Assembly (NCBI GenBank): GCA_933228675.1
Contig: OW121740.1
Coordinates: 54,452,174 to 54,516,173 of the forward strand
Origin: Stomorhina lunata
Lineage: Eukaryota > Arthropoda > Insecta > Diptera > Rhiniidae
Direction of reading: 5' to 3'
DNA: 64,000 nt
The notes under the pieces were generated by a model. The model did no database searches. It was not told the DNA's origin and saw only the letters and a program-made list of their open reading frames with translations. The translations under genes and the position numbers were made by a program. Positions 46,513 through 58,899 of this stretch are shown one piece after another (position 1 is the first letter of the stretch; every line of letters begins with the position of its first letter).

Positions 46513-46640
46513 TAAAAAATGGACCGCAAACTTCAATTATCTTTAGATTTATAAGCATTTTTGGAATTTTTAGGTATTGAAATGACTTTTTAGAGTTTGT
46601 CTTGCATTGGAATATGAATCAAATATGAACCGATTCTTAA

Positions 46641-46823
46641 CAGATCGAAAACCTCGCATTATTACTTATTTTACAAACAAAACCTTTCAGAATTATGTTC
46701 ATAAGCCATAAGTAAAAGCGTAGATCATCGACTGAACAAAACACAAACAATTTTCAGTTTTCATCTTTCTTCAAGGAAGATGAAAACTTGTAAAATAAGT
46801 AAAAATGCGAGGTTTTCGATCTG
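46641..46823. mobile_element. MITE, 183 bp, TCTTAA duplicated
   Basis: The ends share CAGATCGAAAACCTCGCATT plus TTACTTATTTTACAA with one mismatch (about 35 bp). TCTTAA occurs at 46635-46640 and 46824-46829. The centre holds a second hairpin (GTTTTCATCTTTCTTC/GAAGATGAAAAC). Confidence 0.75.
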
Positions 46824-46849
46824 TCTTAATTGGGGATAATCCTCCTGCA

Positions 46850-47345
46850 GAGATGGCTTAACCAACCATCGAAACGCGTCGAGGAATTTTGGTTTCTCCG
46901 CAAACAATTTTTGGCTTTTTATCAATAAATTGGTCTGTTACATTTATAAATAAATGTAACAGATTTGGGATCAAATCATTCTTTTTGAATAACATTTACA
47001 TCCCGACAATTTTGTTATTTTTTGATTAAACTGCATGCATTCAACAAAATTTTTAATTAAAATGTTTTACCGGCCATCGAAACGCGTCGAGGAAAGGTTT
47101 TCCCACAAACATTTTTTTGGTTTTATCAAAAAACTATTTATTGGAATAATAAATAATTGCAATAAACTGGGATCTTAGAGCAATACACTACAGTAAAACT
47201 TTTTAATTAAATGTTTGATATCTCATAATTTTTGAAAAATTCCTTTTTGATAAAATTTTTTGTATAGAAAAATTTTCAGTTTGAAATTTGTTTTACAGAA
47301 AAGTTTTCAATGACAATTTGTGTTATAGAAAAATTGTCTATGAAC
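46850..47345. repeat. Direct repeat of about 200-bp spacing plus AT minisatellite
   Basis: CCATCGAAACGCGTCGAGGA occurs at 46866 and 47073, each followed by a TTTTCYCC..CAAACAATTTTT-like stretch and TATTTATTGG-like sequence. From 47220 a degenerate GAAAAATTTTCA tract follows. Confidence 0.5.
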
Positions 47346-47350
47346 ATTTT

Positions 47351-49322
47351 TTATACCCACCATCAAAAGGTATATTGAGATTGTCATTCCGTTTGTAATT
47401 TCCTTAGTATTGGCCCAAAAATCAAAAACGATATATATTCTGAATCCTTATGAATTTCTAAGACGATTGAGCGATGTCCGCCTGTCTGTCTGTCCATCTG
47501 TCTGTCTGTTGAAATTACGATAACGCCTAAACGAAAGGAGCTAGCTCACTGAAATTTAGTAAAAACATTCTTCATCTCTGAGAAAATTTTGGTATTGAAA
47601 TTGGGCAAAATCGGTTCACATTTGACCATAGCTCCCAAATAACCTCGTCTAGGCTAATCGCCTATTTGTTAATAAATGACAAATTATAGCAGCTATGATC
47701 GGTTTACATTTAGCCATAGCTCCCATACAAAAAACTTACGAAAACAGCCTAAATTTCACCTAAAATACACTTAAATGCCAAAAAAAGTATAACAGATATA
47801 ACCACTAAATTTGGCACAAGAAAGTCTTATATCAATGCCAGCCAGTGTGCATAATTTTGTAGCAATCGGTCACCATTTGGCCTAGCTCCCATATAAAAAA
47901 CTTACGGAAACACAAAAATTCAAAAAGAAAAGGGGATTTATGTCCGTCTGTCCGTCAGATATAAGCGTGATAGCTCCTTAACTACAAGAGCTAGTAAGAC
48001 TAAATTAAGCACAAAGAAGTCTTATGCCAATGCCAGCCAGTCTGCAATTTTGTCACAATCGGTCACCATTTGATCATACCTCCCTTATAAAAAACTTATG
48101 GTAAAACAAAAATACATAAAGAAAAGGTTGTTTATGTCCGTCAGATAAAAGCACGATAGCGCCTTAACGAAAAGAGCTAGAGGGACGAAATTTAACAAAA
48201 GTATTTGGATATCTTGAAAAAGTTGTGTGTTGAAAATGGACAAAATCGGCTCAAATTTAGTTAGAGCTCCCATATAACCCTGATCCGGGAAACACATTAA
48301 TGCTGATATATTAAATACAATTGTAATAGCTTTGACGACTAAATTTAGAATTATTATTACTATTATTATTATTGACATGTTGTATTACATTCGGTATAAC
48401 AACTTAGTCTAATTACAAAGATTTGTTATATATTGTTTCCACTGCTGCCTGTTTCTTGCGATATATCTTAGTTCTCTAAAAGATTTGGACGTTTCTTTAT
48501 ATATTGTTCTATGCCACGTAGCTTTTGGGCGTCCTCTGTTACATCTTAGAATAAGGAAGTTTTATGCAACTTTTGATCAGCTTATCAAATTTTATAGGAA
48601 TCAGTTCATATTTTTGACTTTAGCTTTCATATAAAAAAAAACTCACGGAAACCAAAAATTTTAGCAAAGGCCAGTAAAAAGCTTTTAAATTAGAAACTAT
48701 GATAGCTATGGCCAGTTTTGCAAAGAATAAGCTCTATATATATATATATATACCAGTAAGTGTGTAAAATTTGATTACAATCGGTCAACATTTGGCTATA
48801 ATTCTTATATATATAACATCCCCGTTTTATATATACAATCAAAAAGATTTGGAGGTACATTCATTATATTAAGATTGCACCTATGAAATTAGATAGGCAT
48901 CAATCAATGTTCAGCACAGACTTTATATATGATGGATGCATTAGGAACTCCTAATGAAATATATGGACCTGTCGTATTACTATTAACGTGTTAGCCTAAC
49001 TACATATTAACACAACTAAAAGTATTTAACAACTTATTAATGTTAAACTTTACCCGGTTATGAGACCGAATTTTGATCAAAGTAAATACTGGGGAAACCA
49101 CTAAAATATTTTTAAATGTTCAACTATAAAGCTACGGCAACCGAATTTAGTCCAAAGGTTTTACCAACAATACCATTAGCTTAGCGATTTTTTCAGTTTT
49201 GGTCCAGATTTTGAATTAGCTGCACCCTTGTAGATATATGAGATATGTTTCTAAATTTAACACAACTTGATGGTGGGTATATAAGATTCGGCACAGCCGA
49301 ATATAACACTCTTACTTGTTTA
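47351..49322 (+). mobile_element. Helentron-like repeat, family B copy 2, complete
   Basis: Subterminal inverted TATACCCACCATCA (47351 on) and TGATGGTGGGTATA (49269 on). The 3' hairpin ATTCGGCACAGCCGAAT is followed by ATAACACTCTTACTTGTTT. Internal minisatellite CTGTCTGTCTGTCCATCTGT at 47484. Repeated modules of CATTTGACCATAGCTCCCA and AAAAACTTACGGAAACA. No Rep/helicase frame, so non-autonomous. The minus-strand 97-residue ORF at 48085-48378 is noise. Confidence 0.65.
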
Positions 49323-49540
49323 ATATTCGGCTATATTTGAATATTAAAAAAAAAAAATAAAAAAGTATTTATTGACAATTTTTCTATAACACAAATTTTC
49401 ATTGAAAACTTTTCTATAGAACAAAATTCATACTGAAAATTTCTCTATACAAAAAATTTTGTATGAAAAATTTTTATATGAAAAATATTTAATGTAGAAA
49501 ATTTAATATTCGGATATATTTGTGATTGAGGCCCTATGCA
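49323..49540. repeat. Degenerate AT minisatellite
   Basis: GAAAATTTTTCTATA-like units between two elements; same type as 4195-4460 and 47220-47345. Confidence 0.4.
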
Positions 49541-50275
49541 GGGCTGCCAGATTTGGGGTTTTGGCCTCAAAGTTGGGGATATTCAATCTTCAAAAAGGCG
49601 AAAAAAATTGGTTTGGGGCTTTGGGATTTTGTTGGGGATTCACTCAAATTTGTTGGGGATTTTTTTGGGGAAATTTTAACTTGTGAATTTAAAACTTCAT
49701 ATTTTATTAATAAAGGAAAATATTTTGTAATAAAGGATGATTCGTTTCTTGATATAAAAATTGCATCCGATTATAGGTCAGAATTCGAAAAAGAACTACC
49801 AAACTGTAATCTGTCAAGTCAAGAAATGTACATTTAAAAATTATTTGTTTTAATTATAAAAAAAAAAAAAAAATTGAATAAAATGGCATTACGTTTACCA
49901 GATAATATAAATATTTTCAAGCAAGATATACTTTGACATGCAAAAATGTATAAATTTTTCAGTGATCGAGAATACTCCCAATTGATTTCTACGAAACTCA
50001 ATGGAATAAACTTTTTTTCAAAAATTGGAACACCATATTCGAAATGCCGTCAATCTTAATTGAATTTTGGCCAAAAGTTTATAAATTTCAAGATGTTGCC
50101 TGAACACATCACTATAAAGAACATGGTCAAGCTGTCTTGAATATGTTAGCGGTTCCTACAAGCAATGCATTTGTAGAGCGAGTATTTTCAGTTATGAGTT
50201 TAACAAAAACAACAAAACATAATAAAAACCAAATTTGTTGTCAAGAATTTTAAACGACAACTGAAATGTTAGCAA
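49541..50275 (+). pseudogene. hAT transposon remnant with C-terminal transposase motif
   Basis: Left end CAGGGCTGCCAGATTTGGGG at 49541. Near 50136-50205 the plus strand reads VLNMLAVPTSNAFVERVFSV then MSLTKTTKHNKNQ, matching the hAT dimerisation region (hydrophobic core, then VxPxSNAxxERVFS). The 103-residue ORF at 49526-49837 covers the TTGGGGATT-rich left flank and is not obviously transposase. The right end is missing, cut by the inverted repeat at 50285. Confidence 0.65.
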
Positions 50276-50284
50276 ATTCAATTC

Positions 50285-53200
50285 AAACAAGTAAGAGTGG
50301 TATATTCGGCTTTGCCGAATCTTGGATACCCTTCACCAATGGTGTTCCAAAAGTAAAGTAAAAAATCGTAAGAATATATTGATAATTATATAGTTTCTGA
50401 TTACTGACTTAGTTGAGCCCCACACAAATGCTTGATATGTATATTAATTTTCTTTTGTTCATACTAAACGTAATTCCTAGCAATATTTAGCTATGTCGGA
50501 AAACGAAAAGCTTTTCGGTGGCGACATCATCTAGAATAGTTATGGACCCAAAGGTTTAGTTGGGCAGGTAGAGAATGCTTATTTAAGCCAGCCAGTAGCT
50601 TCGATATATGTGTCTATTTTACGAACATGCTTCAAAATGTAGATGCCCTTAGATTTGCAAATGCACATCGATTTGATGAAGATTAAGTATTCTGGCATGC
50701 AACCCAAAAACGCAGTGCCCAGTGAGGGTTGTGTACTTTAATTCGTACGAATTATCCAATTATTTAGTAAAAGTTCTTGATTAGTTATGTAAAACTTTAA
50801 AGTTAGCGGACTGATCTAGGTAAAAGCTTTAACAATGATTGTCAATGTAAACAAGCCTTAGAATTATAGGGTATAAACTCTTAGTTTTAGATACATACGT
50901 GAAATATATAGCTTTTAAATGGAATTAAGATGAATACTTCATCAATAATAATGTATTGTTCTTTCGGTCTGTCCGGTGGATGTGTGGAAAGTTTTGCTCT
51001 AGTTCTTTGTGCAATTATAATGTGATTTAATTTATCAGCATTAAAGTGATTCCCGGTCGGGATGGGAGATTTCACTAAATGTGAACAGAGCTCGACCGTT
51101 TTCAATACCTTTTCAAGAGATCAGAAATATTTTTGTCAAACGTGTCCCTTTAGAAAGTTTATTTTAGGCGCTATCGCCCTGAATAACGATATTTTACAAT
51201 GTCTTTATACTGAATGTCATCATCATATCTATTATAATTTGTAATTTATTAGCTACTAAGAGATTGCCTTTAGGCGAAGTTATACGGAAGCAATTGTCAA
51301 ACGTGAACGGATTTCTCCCAATTGCAATTAAAAAATTTTAATTTTCGTTGATACATATGTAGGTTTTGAACGGATATCATGTACTTAGCTCCATTTGTGT
51401 ACTTCCTAGAAAGATTACATATAATTTGATATATAATATATTCTCAAATGTTATAATAATGTTCAAAAGTCAGACACAAAATTAAGATAAATGCAGTGTG
51501 TCTGTCTGCTAAAATCAGATTTGTGGAGCTCTTTGAAGGTATAAACATATGCATTTTACACAAAATTTTAGGATATCGTCTCACCCTAAATTTCATCATT
51601 GTCGATCAAAACACCTGAAATATTGCTTAAGCACTAAATTATATCTACCACAAATTACCGAATGCATCAGAGTTTAGGTAATCCCATGCGAAGTACGCTA
51701 TTAAATTTCATCAAAATAAACATCTGAGATATCGACAAAACAGGAGCTCCAAAAACTTGACTACAACAGAAAAAAGTACAGACAGGTAGACGGACGGACG
51801 GACAGACAAACAGACGGACGGACAGACAAACAGACAGACGGACGGACGTCGCGAAATCGATTATCCTGCCGATTCTGAGTCGATCGGTACAATTTGAATG
51901 GTATTCATAACCAGATTTGTAGAGTTTATACATCAGATTTTAGGAAATTCTCCCGCCAAGCACGTTATTAAATTTTATCAAAGGCGGTTCATAAACAACT
52001 GAGATTATGAATACCATCGCAATCTCTTAGTAGCTAATAAATTACAAATTATAATAGATACGATGATGACATTTAATATAAAGACATTGTAAAATATCGT
52101 TATTCAGGGCGATAGCGTCTAAAATAAACTTTCTAAAGGGACACGTTTGACAAAAATATTTCTGATCTCTTGAAAAGTTCGGTATTGAAAACGGTCGAGC
52201 TCTGTTCACATTTAGTGAAATCTCCCATATAACCCCGACCGGGAATCGATTTAATGCTGATAAATTAAATCACATTAAAATTGCACAAGGAACTAGAGCA
52301 AAACTTTCCAAACATCCATCGGACAGATCGAAAGAACAATGCATCCCAAATATTATTGATGAAGTGTTCATTTTAATTAATTAACTAACTTCAGATTAAT
52401 AAGTAAATTTTTAATAACTTTTCCGACAAAGCTGATATCCATCCATTCAAAAGCTATATATTTCACGTATGTATCTAAAACTAAGAGTGTATACTAGAGC
52501 GTCTCGACTTATATGGGGAAAAAATAAAGTTCGCCGTACACCATCGAATATAAAGCATTGCTATGAGAGAGTTTCGAAAATTTTTTTTTTAATTTTTTTC
52601 GTTGCACATTGGGGTCGCCAAAATACATTTTTCGTTATATCTTCGGCATTTACAGTCGGATCTCGAAGTGTGATATATCGATGTTTTTGTCTCGAGGAGG
52701 CCAACATTCTTCATTAATAGTCATTAATCTTGGGTATCCGGTTCTAGTATTTATCTATCAGACCCCTGTTCCTACCACCCTAATGTACCACCCTAATATC
52801 AGAAAATTAAAGCTCTTAAAAAATCCTTAAACTTTTACTAAGGAAGTTTTTCGATTTTTCAAACCGATCTATTACAAACAAGGAATTTCTTATTTTGCCG
52901 CACATAGGGATCGCCAAAATACATTTTTCGTTATATCTTCGCCATTTACCGTCGGATCTTAAAGTGTAATATATCGATGTTTTAGTCTAACGAAGGCCAA
53001 TGTTTTGCGATATTAATCATTGACCTTAAATACATTCTTCTACATAGTACCTACCCAAGATATTTTAACTCATACAACAAGAATTATAAAAATTTTAAAT
53101 CTTTTAATCAATTATGTTTTGAAAAGATCCAAGTTTGCTGTATTTTTGACGGCTCTCAAGTTCTGAAAAAATGTGGCCCATGGGTTGCTCACCAGTGACA

Positions 53201-55064
53201 GCCAAGGCAGATTAATGTACTACATGAACAAAATGTTCAGTGTCTGTTTAAAGGCATAGATAAGCTGTGAAAATAATTAAGTTTAGTTTTATAATCATTG
53301 ACCTCAAGTACATTCTTCTAGTTTTTTTTTTGATAATAATCATTGATCTCAGATATCCGTTCTAGTATTTATTTAAAATTGTGAAAAAATATCATGTAAA
53401 AATTCACAGTGTAAATACCCAAACAGTCTCTTAGTTTGTCTTGCTATTCGTTTTATCCACGAAATAATTGTTTGAATTTCGTCTGTGTCTGTATAACATT
53501 TAATCGCGTTGTATTTAATTTAATTATAAACTAATAAAAATTAATTTAAATAAACAACAGCCTCCCGAACTCTCCGCTTTTATTTTATCCGCCATTCTGG
53601 TTCTTGTGAAATCCAACCTCAAGCAATTCCAATAGATGATATATCTTGGGTTTATCAATTGCCGGACGACGTTCAATAAATGCTTCGTCTGCCCATAGAA
53701 AATAATGTTTACTTTTCCCACCCGGTCCACAATTTCAGAATTTTTTTGACTGAGCCGCCATGCTTGCAATTCTTAATGCAAGAACTGCTGAAGCATTACA
53801 GTTTTCCAAAAATGTAATCGAAATACCAGCTAACATAAGGAAAAAACTTTCTGTTGATAGTTTCATTTACTAAACTTAATTATTTTCACAGCTTATCTAT
53901 GTCTTTGTATGAGTTAAGATATATTGGGTATGTACTATGTAGAAGAATGTATTTAAGGTCAATGATTAATATCGCAAAACATTGGCATTCGTTAGACAAA
54001 AACATTGATATATTACACTTTAAGATCCGACAGTAAATGGCGAAGATATAACGAAAAATGTATTTTGGCGATCCCTATGTGCGGCAAAATAAGAAATTCC
54101 TTGTTTGTAATAGATCGGTTTGAAAAATCGAAAAACTTCCTTAGTAAAATTTTAACGATTTTTTAAGAGCTTTTATTTTCTGATATTAGGGTGGTACATT
54201 AGGGTGGTAGGAACAGGGGTCTGATAGATAAATACTAGAACCGGATACCCAAGATTAATGACTATTAAAGAAAAATGTTGGCCTCCTCGAGACAAAAACA
54301 TCGATATATCACACTTCGAGATCCGACTGTAAATGCCGAAGATATAACGAAAAATGTATTTTGGCGACCCCAATGTGCGACGAAAAAAATTTAAAAAAAA
54401 ATTTTCGAAACTGCCTCATAGCAATGCTTTATATTCGATGGTGTACGGCGAACTTTATTTTTTCGAGACGCCCTAGTGTATACCCTATAATTTTAAGGCT
54501 TATAATTGTTAAAGCTTTGACCTAAATCAGTCCGCTAACTTCAGAGTTTTACATAACTAATCAAGAACTTTTACTAGTTGGATAATTCGTACGAATTAAA
54601 GTGCACAACCCTCACTGGGCACTGTGTTTTTGGGTTACATGCCAGAATACTTAAACTTCATCAAATCGATGTGCTATTGCAAATGTAAGGGCATCTACAT
54701 TTTGAAGCATCTTTTCTGCATGGTTTATCTGGTCTATCGAACTTTATTAAATGTTCGTAAAATATGTGTCTATTTTATTTCGAAGCTACTGGCTGGCTTA
54801 AATATGCATTCTCTACTTGTAGTCTAGTAATCATTATCTTTCACAAAGGGACCACTTTAGAACCCTAGACATCAGCCACCTGCCCAACCTAACCTTTGGG
54901 TGCATAACGATTTTTCTTTTTCCTACTCTTAATTTTAAAGACTCTTTGCATATAATACTAGTATAACCAAATTTTGCTAGGAATTACATTAAGTACTTTT
55001 GCAACACCATTGGTGAAGGGTATCCAAGATTCGGCAAAGCCGAATATACCACTCTTACTTGTTT
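50285..55064. mobile_element. 4.8-kb inverted repeat with Helentron-like ends on both tips
   Basis: Left tip AAACAAGTAAGAGTGGTATA, hairpin TTCGGCTTTGCCGAA, GGATACCCTTCACCAATGGTG. The right tip (55000-55064) is its complement. The arms pair as 50285-50875 plus 52489-53310 against about 53870-55064; matching landmarks include CCCAGTGAGGGTTGTG (50718) with CACAACCCTCACTGGG (54603), and TAGGGTGGTACATTAGGG inverted at 52780. The left arm carries a nested element and about 150 bp extra near 53090-53240. The spacer 53310-53860 has a minus-strand frame FIERRPAIDKPKIYHLLELL with no assigned domain. Confidence 0.75.
50876..52488. mobile_element. 1.6-kb inverted-repeat element nested in left arm
   Basis: The ends ACTCTTAGTTTTAGATACAT and ATGTATCTAAAACTAAGAGT are inverted. 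The arms (50876-51265 and 52022-52488) match over several hundred bases, e.g. GCGCTATCGCCCTGAATAAC with GTTATTCAGGGCGATAGCGT. GTATA flanks at 50871-50875 and 52489-52493. The core holds a (GGAC/AGAC)n minisatellite at 51779-51850. ORFs are not convincing. Confidence 0.75.
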
Positions 55065-55069
55065 TTTAA

Positions 55070-56421
55070 ATATGACGATTTTTCACGGAAATGTTCTGGC
55101 AACGTATTTTTGTATCAGATGAGATGTAACGGTTTCTATCTAACAGTTATTTTAAATGTACTCCTTGTAAAAAGAAAGAGAGAAGAAATAATATGAGTGA
55201 AAAAGTGAGAGTGAGGTGGTTGGTTATTGTAGTTGAAGTTGAAGTTGTTGGTAAATGGTGAAATGTGATTATGTTTTTTGTTGTTGTTGATGGTTTTATT
55301 TTGGAATTGAAAATTTGAATGTCACCTAAAAGAATAATAATAAATTGTTGTTTTGTTTTTTTTTTTGCTAAATATTTTAGTGATATAACTAAATAAATGT
55401 TGTTTCGTTATTGTTATTGTTTTTTTTTTTATAAATTTACTATTTTACTTTAACTATACATTAAATTATATAATTGATTTTGATTGACAAAAAAAAAATG
55501 TTGTTGTTGCTAGCTATACATAGAGAGAAAAAAGTATTGACGTTAAGTTTTTATTTTGGGTTTATTTTTTCATGATTTTACAATAAATGTTTGCTGTTGA
55601 AATTGAAGCTTTGGAGCTGCTTTTTACTGTATTTAACATTTCAGAAATGTAAAGTGATGGGAATGAAATGTGTTGGAAATTTTCAAAAAATAGTTTGAAT
55701 GTTAACAAAAAGTTTGAATATGAGAATGGAATTGGTGTTAAAAATAGTTATCAAATATTTGTTATAAACAATTAACAACTACGATTTAAATGGTGTTTTC
55801 TTTTTTAATTTTTTTAATGATATTTATACTTTTTTTTCAAAGTTTAAGAGAAAGGTATTTCCTTACAACTGTTTTTTGAAACTCAAATTAAATATTTAAC
55901 AATTTTGAACGAACACAGAACCAAAAAACAAAATAAGTGAAAGAATTTAACAAAAATTATAAGATTTATTTTTTTTTTAAATATGAGAATTTATGATTAA
56001 GTTGAGTTTAGTTGTTTATTTTTTTTTTCAAAGATATTTAACAGAGACAGAGTTGTATTTTAAAGGTAGTAGAAAAAGTAACGTTGTATTTTTTTATAAT
56101 GTAAAGAGACAGTTCAAAAGTGTTGAATATTTTTTAAAGAAAAAACTAAAAAAAAATCATAATAATAATTATATAGAAAAAGAGTGGAAAAGATTTAAGA
56201 GTTTTTCTTTTTAAAATTTTTGTTAAAAAAGTTGAAAGTTTTTTTTTAGTTTTTAAAGGCAGTAAAGTGGTAGTAATAGGTAGTAAGTAGTTAGGTAAGT
56301 AGTTAAGTAAGTAGTATAACAACGTAACTTTAAAAATTTTTAAAACAAAATCAAAATTAAAGTTTAAAAAATGCATTTTTTTTTTCGTAACAAAAAAACG
56401 TAAAGAAGAAAGAGTATTTAC
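55070..56421. other. AT-rich intronic DNA
   Basis: TE-poor island 3' of the 68-bp exon (minus orientation). Includes a GAAGTTGAAGTTGTTG stretch at 55231 and GTAGTTAAGTAAGTAG-like repeats at 56280-56315. ORFs at 55993-56214 and 56146-56376 are Lys/Asn or Leu biased noise. Confidence 0.5.
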
Positions 56422-56489
56422 CTGCGTTTGGTGATCGGGGGCAGGGTGGCCCGTGTTGTCTAACAGTGTAGGGGAAGCAGGGCGAGCAT
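56422..56489 (-). CDS. Internal 68-bp host exon (penultimate)
   Basis: Minus strand: acceptor TTGTTGCTATAG, exon beginning ATGCTCGCCC, donor CGCAG|GTAAAT. The GC-rich exon stands out from the surrounding AT-rich DNA. It takes two bases to finish a split codon, then encodes ARPASPTLLDNTGHPAPDHQ followed by TQ, and ends at phase 0. It therefore joins the terminal exon as ..HQTQ|GMIGRGG without a stop; the other two frames either stop or leave the exon out of phase. The Ser/Thr/Pro-rich segment looks like a disordered linker. The upstream exon is not in the window or not recognised. Confidence 0.75.
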
Positions 56490-58080
56490 CTATAGCAACA
56501 AATATAACATAAAGACTTCACATTTACCACAGCAGACCATTACAAAATAATTTTGTTTAACTTAAATTTTTTTTGTTTTTTTTTCAAGTTTTTCTTTTTG
56601 TAAATTAAAGAAATTAAAAAAAAAATCTCAAAGTATATGAAAAAAAAGAAATCAAATTTTTTTATTAAAAATTTTTAAATAAATATAAAATTAGTATAAA
56701 AAATCTGAAATCCCCATTTGTTTTGTTATTTTGTTAGAACTTAAAGAAATAAACGAAAATTGTTAAATAAATAAAATTCGTTTTAATTGAATTAAAAACC
56801 AATTTGTTGTATAAAATTTTTGTTATATTAAAACCTAAAGTTCAAAATAAATTGAAAATATTTTAAACCGATCCTGGCTAATTTTCTCGATCAGTTTCAA
56901 AATGAGTTTTGTGATTTTTGAGTTCATTTTCATTTCAAATATAGACAAAACACATCAGCATCTAAAGGCCTGTGCTTTCAAATTTTGACATTTCTGTTGT
57001 TTCTATATAATTCACCGCAAGTTTATAATTTTTTTTTTTTTTATATAAAAATTTGCTTAAAATTAGTTAAACATTCTTTACATAAATATACAAATTTTAA
57101 TTTAAACAAAAAAAAAAATATTTAAAACTGAATTATAAATTCATAAAAAGCTTTTAAATAAAGAATTTTAAAAACTTAAAAAAATTTGATGAAATTTCTT
57201 AGAAATATTTTGAAATTTGTTGGTTAAGAAGAAGAAAAAGTGTAGTTTAAGTTTAGAAGAGTTATGAGAAAATATTGAAAAGTATAAGGAAAAAACGTTA
57301 CCTTTAAAAATGTTGTATTTTGTCTTTCAAAAACTTAAAAAGTTTTTATATATTTTTCTTTTTTTGATAAAATATTCTTTGTTATTAAAATATTAATTAT
57401 ATATAATAAATATTACACAATATTACATTAGATGATAATTTCTTTTGATTGATTTTTGATTTTACATTGAAAAAAAAAAATTAAAATAAATTATATTTTA
57501 AAATACATATGTTTTTTGTTAAAATTGAATTTTAGAAGAATTTGTTTAATTTTTGAGTTTTGTGCTTGAAGCTGTTTAATAAAAGTATTTGTTGTTGTTA
57601 TTGTTGTTTTATTTTATAAAAATATAAATAATTTTCGGTTTTACACATTCATTTCGTTTTTAAACTTATAAATTTTAAAACAATTACGAGTAAAAACATT
57701 TCTTGAAATACATTCGTTTTTGTATTGAATTCATCTCAAATTGGGTTATAGGATTTGTTTATTTTAATATTTCAAATAAATTTTGTTAAGTGTAAACAGT
57801 CTTATTAAAGGGTGTTGCCAGATTGTTAACAGCATGAAGAGTGTTGCAAATTAACCAGATTTTTTTTTTTTTTTTTAAGTATCAAACTTACACTTAAAGT
57901 TTAACAAATTTTACTACATACACATTTATTTATTACTATCTATTAAGATAACTCATGCAGAATAGGAAGAGACAAATCTTATACCAAACTTATACTACAC
58001 AGAATTTGGAAACAAAAGTTATAATTACACAGTTATAAACAATGTTTCATTAATAATTTTTAAAACATTCCTTAAATAGC
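56490..58080. other. AT-rich intronic DNA upstream of the 68-bp exon
   Basis: Long A/T runs; no termini, no further exon seen on the minus strand. A TTGTTGTTATTGTTG microsatellite lies at about 57590-57606. Confidence 0.45.
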
Positions 58081-58089
58081 TATACATTT

Positions 58090-58800
58090 TGATTCTTTGC
58101 AAATTAAGACCTGTCGATCTTTGGGATATAAATGGGATGCAGTTGTTGCCTGGGTTTCCTGCTAACAGTTAATAACTGTATTCAATTCTTACTCGCACCT
58201 CCTAGTGGTACATCCTGGAAACCTGAGCAACCTAGTTGAAGATGCGATAAACAACCAGAGTGGGATTCTAGGTCAGGTCTAACGTGAGAGGGAGTTATCT
58301 TGGAGCCATTTCGACTAAGGGTCTAAGATAATTGTATTTGGTAAAGTATGAAACTGTAGCGTCTGTTCAACATGTTAGTTGAGGCTACAAGCGGGCATCT
58401 GTCTCGGCTCGAGCGGCTCGCTTTACAAACGTGGCTCCTGTCTTTGGACTCATCATCCATCGACTTAGCACTTACGATGTTTTAAAGATGGAAAGAAACA
58501 ACATTACAGAATATACTACTCCAAGGGGTAATCAGGCGAGAAATCCCCCTGCTACTGGCACAAGGATTTTGGAGGTGCCGTATCTATGCAAGAACATTCT
58601 GATGAATGTAACCAAGAAGAAGAAGATATTTTTTTTGTTTCTCTTAAAGACATTGGAGACACTAATTGACAAATATCTTGTGGAAAAGATTCACTGGAGT
58701 GCTGTCTTCTAAGACAGCGCTTTAAAAGAGCTTTTCTAGATGTAACTAACTAAGATGTAACTAACTAAATGTAACTAACTAGATGTAACTAACTAAGCAA
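58090..58800 (+). pseudogene. Probable non-LTR leader/fragment with tandem tail
   Basis: CACCTCCTAGTGGTACATCC and nearby sequence recall the RTE-like leader at 36600-36650. The 93-residue frame at 58431-58712 has no clear domain. At 58739-58798 a unit of about 16 bp, ATGTAACTAACTA with variable ends, is repeated four times, like a LINE simple-repeat tail. Confidence 0.35.
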
Positions 58801-58899
58801 AAACTTTATGTATTATTTGAGTAAACTTCAGTATTAGAAAGCTTGTGTACCAGGGAAACCTATCTTCATCGGATACTGAAATCTCGTTTGTGGAGTATA

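Larger units (their letters stand above)
31833..56421 (-). other. Host-gene intron, 24.6 kb, TE-filled
   Basis: Donor CAG|GTAAAT at 56422/56421 and acceptor TTTTACAG|GGG at 31833/31832. Both adjoining exons are phase 0 at this junction, so the reading frame is continuous. The intron contains most of the transposons described here. Unseen alternative exons are possible; one candidate is listed at 43559-43690. Confidence 0.75.

Noticed and set aside
50887..52717. Short ORFs inside the nested inverted repeats
   Set aside because: Frames appear in both arms as mirrored copies and do not continue; no known motif.
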